Program-made: the position numbers and the translations under genes
The notes under the pieces: model-generated
Seen by the model: only the letters and a program-made list of their open reading frames with translations
Told to the model about the DNA's origin: nothing
Database searches by the model: none
Assembly (NCBI GenBank): GCA_030867875.1
Contig: JAOWCC010001368.1
Coordinates: forward strand, 8,417,714-8,481,713
Direction of reading: 5' to 3'
DNA length: 64,000 bases
From: Actinernus sp. WN-2022
Lineage: Eukaryota > Cnidaria > Anthozoa > Actiniaria > Actinernidae
Part shown: piece after piece, positions 12,000 to 22,121 of the stretch
Layout of the letters: every line of letters starts with the position of its first letter
Position numbering within the stretch: the first letter of the stretch is position 1

Positions 12000-12185
12000 C
12001 GGTAGTGTTATTCGCAAATTATATACCTGTTTGTGAATAATATTTTCCACCTCCAATCGATTGTCGATCTTTCTAAGACTGCGTTTTTAAAGATTGAATG
12101 TTTGCCATCCAGTAAACCCTTTTCCATGGGATAACGTCGAGCTAAAATCATCGATTAATAATGTAATATAGGAGCACATGACTAT
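12000..12185. repeat. Dispersed repeat, copy 1 of 3
   Basis: The block from TACGAGATCGGTAGTGTTAT through TTTTCCACCTCC to CTGCAAAAGGCCTAT recurs at 49168-49390 (same orientation) and 57310-57540 (opposite orientation). It overlaps the presumed 3' UTR of the SRCR gene. Confidence 0.75.
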
Positions 12186-12203
12186 TTCCTGCAAAAGGCC
12201 TAT

Positions 12204-14308
12204 TTATCTAAGGTTTTCATACATTGCCGCATCCCCATCCACAAACTCTGGGAGCGAGCAATTTTGATTAAAATCGGACATTTCATCATATATTTGTTCC
12301 TCTGCGGACTGGTCCTGTGAATGCTCTACAACTTCATAGCCAAAAGAATGAGGCCTTGATTTGCTAGTAGCCTGGTCATTCCCTTCTGTCAGTGTATCTG
12401 TAACACTAGGAATCCTTGGAGCCCCGGTTTTGGCATTTGAATTCCCCGAAGAGCTCTCATTAAATTTTGTGTCATCTTTCTGTTCTTGTTGTCTACCTTT
12501 TAACGCCTTTTCTAGTGACATTAAAAACGATACATCCGGTTTCTTCTTTTGAGTTGCCTCGTCAGGCAAAGACTCCGCTCGAAGTTTGCGTTCAGTGTTG
12601 GGTGAGACTGAATTGCTGTTGTCAAATGGAGGTGAGATCAACATATTACCTTCCCTTGACGCTTGGATATCGTTCTGTTTGTTTGTTGTTGCCTGGGATA
12701 GTATGACGTCAGCTCCACTGTTCTCGTTAGGAAGGGTATGAGCTTTCTTTTTGCGTTCTGTACTAGGTGTCCAAGCTTTGTCCTGAATTGGTGAACACGG
12801 TTTCAACTTCGAATCATCAGGTGAATGTGGCGGAGTTTCTTTGTAATTCAGCCCTTGTCTCGGTGATGCGGGAACATCATTTGTGACTTGAACATTATCA
12901 CTTCCCGTCTTCGTCAATTCGATGGGTTTTGTTCGATGTTTCCTCAATGGTGTCATTGGTTTGCAATCAGAAACGTCCGAATGCAAGTTTGTATTTCCTG
13001 CTGGATTCTCTCCGGCTCCTTGCTGTGGTTGGTCTTTCAGGGAAATGGGACCAACGAGATTAACGCATTCTTTAGGTTTCATCTTCGGGAAGAGTGGAGG
13101 AGGTGAGGGGTGTCTACAAAGCGCCTCCTTCTTGCATTGGTTTTGTCCAGTGTTTCCACGTTCTGCACATGGGATGACCGTAGCATATTCATCGGTTTTG
13201 CTAAATTCTATTGGAAGAATATAAGTGTAGTCGCTCGGCATTTCGGGAAGCTCCTTGGAATACCCATCAGTCGGCGATTGGTGCTCTGATAGCGCATGCG
13301 CAGGCTCCATATATTCTGGTTCGTTTTCCAGCGTATCATCCGGGTTACTATGTGCCACCATCGTCTCAGTTTCTTCGGGTGGTAACATTTCTAGGTAATC
13401 CGGTGCAGGGCCTTCCTCTTTTATCATTTCATAATCACAGTCAACGCCAATGTTTTTCTCATTTGCATAATACGGGACATCTTTTCCTGAAGTCTCAGTG
13501 ATATTTTCATCTGATTCATATGAATGCTGCCTTCCAATTGCTTCTTCCTCTTCCTTCTGATTTGTTCTCTTTTGTTGGTTTTTAGGAGATGGTAGTATTG
13601 CAAGATATTCGTCAGAATCTCGCTTCTTATCCTCAGCCTTTCCCTGCGAAGGAAGAATTTCTAAATATTCTTCAAATGAGTTATTTTCTTCTAATATACC
13701 TTCCCTTCCTCTAACTTTTAAATATTCTGGATCGTCAGAACTAGTTTCCCCTGGATTGTCATTTACCGAGGCATAATCCATATACTCGTGGGCGGACGCA
13801 GTGCTCAGTCTCCCTCGTTTCTCTTTTATGTCGTAGTACTTATGGTCCTCATTTATCTCTATCTCAGATTCTCGCGTCTTCTTTTTCATAAGCTTCGTAT
13901 AGAAGTAAGAGAAAGTTTTAGATCCGCGATTGAGTTTCATATATCGCTTACTCTCAGAGGGATTTTTTCTCTGTACTTGTAGCTGTATACATGGTTCAAT
14001 CTTCTCATGGCTGGTGTTGTTTTCTGGTTGGATTTCGTGGTCATTATTGTTTTCTATTCTTCCCTCCAATACGGTGGCATGATCATGAGTTAAATAACTT
14101 GGATCCTCGATGCCAGAATTCGTGGTCCCGAGTTCGCCGTCTTCAGCGCCGGATGAATATCGATTTAGCAGGCGTTTTCTGTGACGCTTTGATAGCCGCT
14201 GACCATGTATTTGGTGGCAAGTTATAATCAGCAATATAATTGACGGAACACATAATAAAACCAGTAGAGAAATGATAACGAGAAACACCGTGGTATTCTG
14301 TTGTGCAT
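12204..14308 (-). CDS. Exon: transmembrane helix plus tyrosine-rich cytoplasmic tail
   Basis: Numbering from the codon at 14288: residues 1-24 form a hydrophobic helix, followed by a basic stop-transfer stretch (R-L-S-K-R-H-R-K-R, 31-39). The tail has about 20 tyrosines. A repeated motif [DE/P]-[ED]-Y-L-x-[IM]-L-P occurs around Y208, Y228 and Y298, with looser versions at Y354/356 (Y-T-Y-I-L-P) and Y368 (E-Y-A-T-V-I-P). Other candidate SH2 sites are Y326, Y286, Y651, Y667 (Y-D-E-M) and Y690 (Y-E-N-L). A proline stretch at 394-399 could bind SH3 domains. Two copies of a TERK-x-x-x-A-x-[TS]-L-P-x-E box (510-522 and 565-577) carry R/K-x-x-[ST]-x-P, a possible 14-3-3 site. These assignments are motif-level inference. 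The acceptor is TTTTTCAG before 14308. Confidence 0.85.
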
Positions 14309-15491
14309 CTGAAAAACAGTAACGTTACGAGTAATCGTTAACATGAAGTAATACAGGCAACAATTTATTGCAACTTATCTCACAACAATGTTACTTTGCG
14401 AATTGAAGCGCGATCAGGTTGCACACATTACCACCCACTCGAGCACCTTACCACCCACTAGAGCACATTACCACCCACTCGAGCACCTTACCACCCACTC
14501 GAGCACATTACCACCCACTCGAGCACATTACCACCCACCCGACCACATTACCACCCACTCGAGCACATTACCACCCACTCGAGCACATTACCACCCACTC
14601 GAGCACATTACCACCACTCGAGCACATTACCACCCACTCGAGCAACTTGCCACGCAACAAATTTCCATGTTGCAAGTTGCAGCAACATCATGTTGCAGAA
14701 AGTAAAAGTGACTTCTACTTTTTGCAACAAATTTTGTTTTGTTACTCGTATTATTATTGCTGCAACCTGTTGCGCAATAAATTTAGAAAGAACGCTTGTG
14801 ATTGGCTGGCAAGTGATGATGTAAACGTAAAACAGAGTTGGCGGAAGCAACTACCTACATTGTACTACTTCGATACTCAAGAAGACCGTTCTATAATACA
14901 TTACGGTTATAACTTCACCCAATAGGACATCTGCATGATGACGTCACATACTACAACTACCAGAACTCTTTGCGCGAATTATTCTGTTCCTCTAATTTGG
15001 ACCATTGTCTTCGAATTGTCAAAGGAGTTTAAAAATCTGAATGGGAAAGAAAATTTGAAAAGATTCTGGGAATTGTATGTAGTAAAATGACGTCGTAATA
15101 AAAATATCCTTTAAGTTAAGTTTGTGTCATTCCTACAAACCTCGCGCTAGGTTTGGAGTACACAATACTCCGACATCTCCACTATGATCACAATTATTGG
15201 AAGAATTCGTGTGATCATTCTTGTTGTTATTTCCACATTCCAGTAAAGAACTTTCGTTACCATGACAAAGAACATTATGCCACCAAATTGAACCGAAGCC
15301 TTGGCCGAATGCAGCTCCGCTTATTGCAGCCTCTGCATTCTTGAAATTCAGCTGACCACACACTACGCGGGCGTCTTCTATTGTCCAGCTTGTATCGCAA
15401 ACTGTTTCCCAGGCCGTCTCGTTTGATCGTTTGATCTCCACTCGACCAGCATATGGGAGACTGGACCCATTAAGGCGAACCGAGTTACCTC
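12204..15491 (-). CDS. SRCR-domain transmembrane receptor with long docking tail (5' part missing)
   Basis: Two minus-strand exons join in phase 1: 15491-15141 (SRCR domain) and 14308-12204 (membrane helix and tail, ending in a stop). The joined codon gives Asp, followed by A-Q-Q-N-T-T-V-F-L-V-I-I. The predicted product is a type I single-pass membrane protein: SRCR domain outside, one helix, then about 670 cytoplasmic residues without a catalytic domain but rich in tyrosine motifs. SRCR domains bind protein or microbial ligands and are greatly expanded in marine invertebrates. The SRCR exon begins at phase 1, so at least one upstream exon (signal peptide, perhaps more domains) must exist; none was recognised at higher coordinates. 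A 20-bp minisatellite and a MITE fill the intron. Architecture is strong, ligand and pathway unknown. Confidence 0.85.
14431..14645. repeat. 20-bp minisatellite
   Basis: About ten copies of CCACCCACTCGAGCACATTA. It lies in the intron between the tail exon and the SRCR exon of the minus-strand receptor gene. Readable open frames over it come from the repeat itself. Confidence 0.95.
14925..15110. mobile_element. MITE family A, copy 2
   Basis: ATGATGACGTCACATACTAC near the left and GTAGTAAAATGACGTCGT near the right, around CTACCAGAACTCTTTGCGCG. It ends about 30 bases from the splice donor of the SRCR exon (15140-15139). Confidence 0.75.
15141..15491 (-). CDS. Exon: scavenger receptor cysteine-rich (SRCR) domain
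   Basis: This exon is phase 1 at both ends and encodes a whole SRCR domain of about 113 residues. It begins G-G-N-S-V-R-L-N-G and contains G-R-V-E-I, W-E-T-V-C-D-T-S-W, A-R-V-V-C-G-Q-L, W-W-H-N-V-L-C-H-G, L-L-E-C and D-V-G-V-L-C. Six cysteines are present, the group A number, although group A domains are usually split over two exons and this one is not. Three or four N-x-[ST] sites fit an extracellular position. Acceptor: CTTCTATTAG before 15491; donor: GTTTGT after 15141. Confidence 0.92.
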
Positions 15492-15559
15492 CTAATAGAA
15501 GAAAGTAATAAGGTGTGGTTGTCCGGCGAAAATTGGTAATATCATGCAATGCTTACATA

Positions 15560-15790
15560 CATATACACTTAGGGTGCGTTCGATTGACCGTATTCTGGAA
15601 TAGGAATAGAAGGAAATCAATGGTTCGGGCATATTTTGCACTGTAAGCTACAAATGCTTGCTGATATATGATATTCGGGATACATTTAGTATTCCAGTGG
15701 CTAAAATATCTCAGTATAAGCGATTTGTAGTGACATTCTGTGTATTCTTATTCCGGATAAATGTATAGACAATCAGTCGAAGAATCATTG
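15560..15790. mobile_element. Probable MITE
   Basis: GATTGACCGTATTCTGGAATA near the left and TATTCTTATTCCGGATAAAT near the right form imperfect inverted ends. A related sequence with CATTCTGTGTATTCTGATGC occurs at 20410-20520. Confidence 0.5.
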
Positions 15791-16269
15791 GCCTGTTCTA
15801 AATCCAAATCTCGCCTTTAGATTAGGTTAATTGGGCTGGGCAGGATTTTGAGAGATTAGACGAGGAACCAATTGTTTGGAGGTAGGAACCGGCGGGAAGT
15901 GGTAGAGAATGCCGAGATTAATCAACTTAGGCGAGAATACATAACATTTCGGATCTCTAGAATTGGCGAGATCTGGCAAGATTCGATGAGATACTAATAC
16001 AATATTTGGCAACCTTAGGCGAGATTTGGACTAGTAACACCCCTAATCATTGTTCTTACTGCTTCTCATTAGTTATATATTCATAAGCATAATATAATCA
16101 CCAACCAAGCACTCAGAGTCTTAAAAAACTAAGTAGAAGGTACTGCCTTCGTGAAACAATTTCGTTCTCGAAATGCAAATGGGTAGTCAGTCCTTCACGT
16201 CTTCTCGGATAAATGGTATGGAAATATCGGTACATTGACGGTGGTTGTTTGTCGCCCGGTCAACCATAT

Positions 16270-16472
16270 AGAGAGCATAAGTAAGAGAGAGAATCTCCAA
16301 TACGCGCGCCTGCGCGATGATAATGTGGACTCGCGCGCGCGATTTTGACAGCCAATATTTTCGCGCCATTGTTTTAGTTGTCACGCGCGCTGTTTCCGTT
16401 ACTAAAAATATATTTTATTCGACATTATCATTGCACGCCACACACTACGAGATTCCCTCTCTTACTTATGCT
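16270..16472. mobile_element. MITE family C, intact copy
   Basis: GAGCATAAGTAAGAGAGAGA at the left and TCCCTCTCTTACTTATGCTC at the right. Internal CG-rich runs (CGCGCGCGCG). A second copy, split by another insertion, is at 51167-52070. Confidence 0.85.
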
Positions 16473-16793
16473 CTGTTTGATATACTCATTGCTTACCTTG
16501 ATTTGCTGTAATTATGCCAGTGAAACACGCATGCGCACACAGAATAACGATGATCTCCTTCACACTCATGTTGTTCAGAAGATGATACGGCTCCGATTCC
16601 TTCTCGAGATAAAAAACAAATATTTGTAATGATAATAAAAGTCGATACCCAAATGAGCCTCGTTCCCAGACTTCTCGTTAACGCGCGGCTGAATATGCCA
16701 AACGGTCGCCATTTTGTATTAAAAAAACGCTTTGCGTGATGGGACGACGGAGTATAATCCTGGGGATAAGGCTAGTACATTACAACAAACTAC

Positions 16794-17251
16794 TATACAC
16801 CCCATTCCAAAATGGCGGATACACGGCCGGAGCATTGGGGCGGGACACGAAAACGAGGGTAGTTAGGCGGAAGTCGATGTCAAGAAGGTCATGAGGCGAG
16901 AATTTCGCGCAAGTTTTGAAGTGAGTTTGTTTTTCCGAGAGGGTTGGAATAAGTAGATTTTATCCCCAGAGAGTTAGAAAATATGGCGGATATTCAGGCT
17001 ATCGTTTTCACTGAAGAATATATCCCTCAGTGAAAATGATAGCCTGAATATCCGCCATATTTTCTAACTCTCTGGCGATAAAATCTACTTATTCCAACCC
17101 TCTCGGAAAAAACAAACTCGCTTCAAAACTTGCGCGACATTCCCGCCTCATGACCTTCTTGACATCGACTTCCGCCTACTGACTACCCTCGTTTTCGTGT
17201 CGCGCCCCAACGCTCCGGCCGTGTATCCGCCATATTGGAATGAGGTGTATA
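16794..17251. mobile_element. Near-perfect foldback element
   Basis: An almost uninterrupted palindrome of two arms of about 215 bases that meet near 17020. Outer ends TATACACCCCATTCCAAAAT and its near complement. The loop is only a few tens of bases. Each arm carries ATGGCGGATA motifs. It would form a very stable hairpin as RNA or single-stranded DNA. Confidence 0.92.
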
Positions 17252-17254
17252 CCT

Positions 17255-17680
17255 TATGTTATTTTGTTATACTACGCCTTGTATTGATGCAATGTTTACG
17301 ACCATCTAGTATTTCTCAAAAGCAGCGTCATTGGCATGCTAGAACAACTTGCATGGAAATAGCCATCCTCATGTTCAAATTTCATAAGCAACTTCCAGAG
17401 GTGCTAACAACAACAACAAGCTTTATTTCTACCCTATGAAAAAGAAAATACATATTTAAGAATTACAATATTTGACATAATTAGGTACTGGCTGCCGGAA
17501 ATAACCATAAGGGCTAGAAATATCAGGCAGCCAGTTAATTTACAATGTATTTATACTTTGGTCGAGTCACTCACTCACATGCACACAGGACACTCATACA
17601 CACAAAACACACATAAAGAGAGAAAATAAATACTAAAAAAAAAAGAAAAAAAAGAACCTATTTAAAGTCAATGAACAAGT
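17255..17680. other. Spacer; possible short repeat tail
   Basis: No gene was seen. A CAACAACAACAAG run (17408) followed by AT-rich sequence with short CA-rich stretches resembles the flank of a retrotransposon 3' end. Confidence 0.35.
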
Positions 17681-17682
17681 GA

Positions 17683-17848
17683 TAATTACAACACGCGTCA
17701 TTCCAAAAACTGTCACCTTCCTTCCAGTTTGCAATATCGTTTAGAGGACCAAAGATCTGGAATCAACTTAATAAGAACTTAAAATACTTACAGTCATTAT
17801 ACTCATTCAAAAAAAGAATTAAGGAACACTTAATTAATGTGTCCACTT
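17683..17848 (+). pseudogene. LINE reverse transcriptase C-terminus fragment
   Basis: Open reading frame with the usual end of coral non-LTR reverse transcriptases: F-R-G-P-K-I-W-N-Q-L, then about 20 residues, then F-K-K-R-I-K-E-H-L and a stop codon. The remainder of the element is absent. Confidence 0.7.
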
Positions 17849-17994
17849 GAACAACGGTAGTCGCACATTCGTCTCCCTTTAGTTCTTATCAACTTTATCA
17901 TTTAGTCACATATTAATCAACATAACCACTACATAATATTATTTAGTTTGTGACCAATAGAATTATTTCAAAAACAACATATATATTTATGATG

Positions 17995-18397
17995 ATAAAG
18001 TGTCCGAAGACTACTGCAATGCTGATCAAATACAACGCTTGTCGAGGTTTATAAGATATTTCGGCTGGCCAGTACCAGCCTTCTTCAGGTTTATTTTACA
18101 GTGGAGGTCACAAATGGATACAAGGCTTATATAAATTGTTAATTACGTAACTATGAGCGGAAATTACAAAATTACAAAATTACGAACTTACGAACTTACG
18201 AACTTACGAACTTACGAAATTACAAAAATTCCGCTCATAGTTACGTAATTAACAATTTATATAAGCCTTGTATCCATTTGTGACCTCCACTGTAAAATAA
18301 ACCTGAAGTAGGCTGGTACTGGCCAGCCGAAATATCGTATAAACCTCGACAAGCGTTGTATTTGATCAGCATTGCAGAAGTCTTCGGACACGTTATC
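17995..18397. mobile_element. Foldback element with 8-9 bp central repeat
   Basis: Arms of about 175 bases: GTGTCCGAAGACT near the left and its complement near 18390, with GTAACTATGAGCGGAA and its complement at the centre. The loop (about 18168-18228) is made of AACTTACG/AAATTACA repeats. Confidence 0.92.
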
Positions 18398-18880
18398 ATT
18401 ATATTTTCTTCTTCTTGCTGATCAAGATCTGTTTTTTGATCCAACGTCTGGCAGGATTGATTGTACACGGTTTTTGCTATGGTTTTCTAACCTTAACTAT
18501 ATATATTTATGATGTATCAGATTATAAAAAAATAAAGGGGTCTGTTTATTATAAGCATATTTCCTTTTCATAGGCTCCTCGCTCCTCGTCACTGGCTTTT
18601 ACTTATGTAAACTCAAGAATATAGAAGAAAACTTTGTAAAGTGTGAAATGAATAAAGTCGGAAAGTTGAAATCCCTAGAAGAACAAAGGGTTCTGAACGA
18701 TCTTTGCTTGTTTTATATAAACATTTCTGCCCGTCTGACGTCAACGCTTATAAATACTCTTTATATGTACACTGCACACGCAACTTCAATGAACCAGTTC
18801 AAGGAAGTAATTTAATTTTGTCGCTTGAATGTTTCGTTGTTTGTTTGATTGTTTATGTAGTATCGGGATTAGGTTGGCCT

Positions 18881-19297
18881 ATACACGACTTTCATAATGG
18901 CCGCCTCCTAATTTGCATATGTGATTTCCCGTTTCGGTAGTTTATCCACATGTATAGAAAATATGAACATTGCCATGTGAAAGAGCATGTCGACATTAGT
19001 GACCTTGTGAAAGTTGAGTGCTGTAGCTTATAAAGCAATGAAGTTACAGCCAGTTGAAATTAGAGAGATTTGTATGAGAAAAACGACGGAGGCCTTTATA
19101 GCCTCGCTTTCATATTTTTCTGCATTACAAATGCTCATAGCTCAACAGCAATTTTCCACATTCCTCTAAAACTCAAAACAATTACTAGTTTTAATGTGAT
19201 CTTTCATGTAGTAGCATTGGTTTTCCCCTACATATTTATCTTCCAAATTATGCAAATTAGGAGGGGGCTGGAGGCGGCCATTATGAAAGTCGTGTAT
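18881..19297. mobile_element. TIR element
   Basis: ATACACGACTTTCATAATGG at 18881 is matched by its complement ending at 19297, followed inward by CCGCCTCC / GGAGGCGG. No transposase. Confidence 0.85.
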
Positions 19298-22121
19298 ATT
19301 GATACTTAATAAACTGAATCTGAAGGAAACATTGAAAGAACGACGCCATAACAAGCACTTCAGTATGCCTTGGGTTTAATTTTTGTTGTTCTAGAGTTCG
19401 TACAACTTCCGGTTTTAGCTTTCGGCTTTCATTTCTGGCATTTGACGATTGACACTGCCTTCCGTGTTTTCGTCGAATTTCTATGATGAGGTATTTCTTT
19501 CAGTTCACTGCGTTTGTAAAAGCGAAAATAGCTCAACTGTTATATATACATCTATTTCAGAAAAGGTTTTCACAGAGGACAAACGGCAAATAGGCTGTAA
19601 ATTAAAACAGGTATGTTCTTATCGCGAAAATCAGCCCAGAAACCCGAGTGGACTGGGCTATATGAGCGAGGTAAGACGAATTATGAAGTCCCGATTAAAT
19701 TTAGCCACTGTATGGCACTTAGTGGTTTACAATACAAACGCACATACCCTTGGAGTCCCTTTTTGTCCATTTGTTTATCCATTTTTCCCCATTCAGTGAT
19801 CTGATTCACCTTATCCCCAAATTCTGACGACACCCCTTGGTATAAAAGAGTGAAACAAACCTCAGCCCGGCTCTCGTCAGAAGCTTTACAGGGTTTACAC
19901 TTTTCTACCTGCCAGGGCGTGCCGATATTGGTATAAGCCTATGAACCGGCTCCAAATACAACTTCCCGTCTCAAAAATTACGATGACATCACAACAAATG
20001 TAACCATACGGTTACAACGAGTTTACGAGTATTTCCGATAAATCGCTTTTCACATTCAGGAAACTGAAGGCATTCATATCTCATACCCGCGCGGTAAGAA
20101 GTCTGGTAACTAATGGTATCACAGCGAGGCCAGTTCTTCCAAAGATCGCAAAATTGGAGTTTCTGTTGTACCGCACTGTTGTGTTCTTTTGTGTCATAAG
20201 GAAATTAACGTTATTTTCTGCCATCGACTGTAGATTTGTGGCCTTGCTTGGATGTCTTTATGAATAAGGCGTGAATGGCTATTATTATTACAGTTATAAG
20301 AGGAACTGATATGCAAATACTAAGAACTTCCGCAACGCTTAGAATAAAGAAACCTTCCTCGTGTAACGCTGTTTACAAATGATGCTAATGAATAGGGCAG
20401 GTTTCGCTTGACCCTATTCGAGAATAAGAATATATATGGGTGAGGGGGGGAGGGTGAGGGTAATTATTTGTAGTGATCATTCTGTGTATTCTGATGCCGG
20501 AATACGGTCAATATATGGATTGTCGTCCTTTGTAGGTTCGCCATTACAGTTTTGGTATTTTCTGCCTTTGGAAGTTCTCCACTGGACACATCTTGTAACA
20601 ATGCGTGATTTGATATCCGTTAAGCTTAACTGGTCACGCGATCTTTCAGCGCGGCTGTTTGATAATAGCGCGGGTTGTTTTGGTGTCAACCAACGGCCAT
20701 CCTTTTGATGGGAAATGTTATTTAGGCAACGAATAATGAATAAAGCTATTGCTGCAGAGTAATAAGTGTTGCTGTTTCTAACTGTAAGTTCGTCGGACTC
20801 CCAGTAACCAGGGGTCAGTGTCAAAATGGATTTAGAATGCTAGAGAATATGAGTAAAGACGAATTAATCCCTGCCATTTTGGCTTGTTAAATGACCTAAG
20901 GTTGATCTTCTCCAAATTAAAAATATTCATCGAAGACTTGGTAATTCGTAGATTTAGACTTTATTTTACCTCGGATTGGTGAGGCTGTTTAAGCCTCTAG
21001 CATTACAATAAAATGCATTAGTTGCTAATATGCCGAGAAAAATATAATAGATTATAGTAATAAAAAAACGCTTGGCTAGAGTAATAGTTACTACTTTAAA
21101 ATTGTTACTCTACGTTTGATTAGTTCTAATTAAGTTCTAATAATTGAAGTTAATACTCCAAGTTCTGATTACTCTAATTGTCTACATATATAATATTATA
21201 CTGTAAAACGTAAAGATGCCTGCCTAATTTCTGTGTGTTAGTTATTCTGAACGAGTCTCATACAAACTCGTCACTTGTACTGTTATCAGGGGCTAATACG
21301 ACACTGATAACTGAAAGTGAACGGGAATGAGTTTTTCCGAGTGGTTTATAGCTACCGGATTGGTAGAGTGTACTGTTACCAAGATTACTTACTTGCCAGT
21401 TGACTTGCTGGTCAAATAATGTTTGTTTTAGCTTTACATATGACCCTGATAAATACGACTGCTCGACTGATAAGACTCAGGAATCTACTGAATACAGGCT
21501 GTAACTACGGAATTTCACTGGTGTATCACAGAAATTCTATAACTCGGCTCGAAGTCGACGCCGTTCCCAGACTTTCCGCATTTTGCGACTGAAGCGGCTC
21601 TAGTGCAGTCACTACGTACATCTTCCTGTCGCGTATGGCCTCAACTCTAAATGTTACTGTACAACTGACTGTATGCTGATAATGTCATTGCTCCGCTATA
21701 ATGAGTAAAATTAATTCACAACACAAAACGCTCAGTCACAAGATAAGTCTAAATACACAGAAACTCAATTATGGCATATGAAAATACTAAAACGAACAAC
21801 AAAGTATATATCAGAAGTGGAATTCACTTTCAGAGTTTTTAAGTCCTGAAGACAGATTTCCGTCTTGCTTGACTATCACAACCAAGCATGTATTTTTTCC
21901 CTACCTTGGACTAGTCTTGAAGAAATTCTGCTCAGCATCCGTGTTATCTTCATCCAGGTTAGATTGAAATAATCTATAGAAACGGGCTCATGAGTGCTTA
22001 CATTCAATCAGACTGGATAGGAATTAGATATCAAATATACCAATGACCCCAGCTACGGTATGTGGGTATATAGATGTTTTGGATTACTGAGTGACGTCAC
22101 GACTGCTCTCTCAGTAAATTA
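19298..22121. other. Long spacer without recognised gene
   Basis: A MITE-like remnant at 20410-20520 (shared with 15560-15790) is the only structure identified. The remainder looks unique, AT-rich and interrupted by stops in all frames. Confidence 0.4.

Noticed and set aside
12361..14227. Several + strand open frames opposite the receptor tail
   Set aside because: Shadows of the long minus-strand exon; none shows a motif.
14388..14925. Open frames of 105 and 168 aa rich in T-H-S-S-T-L-P-P
   Set aside because: Products of the 20-bp repeat; no domain, and they sit in an intron of the minus-strand gene.
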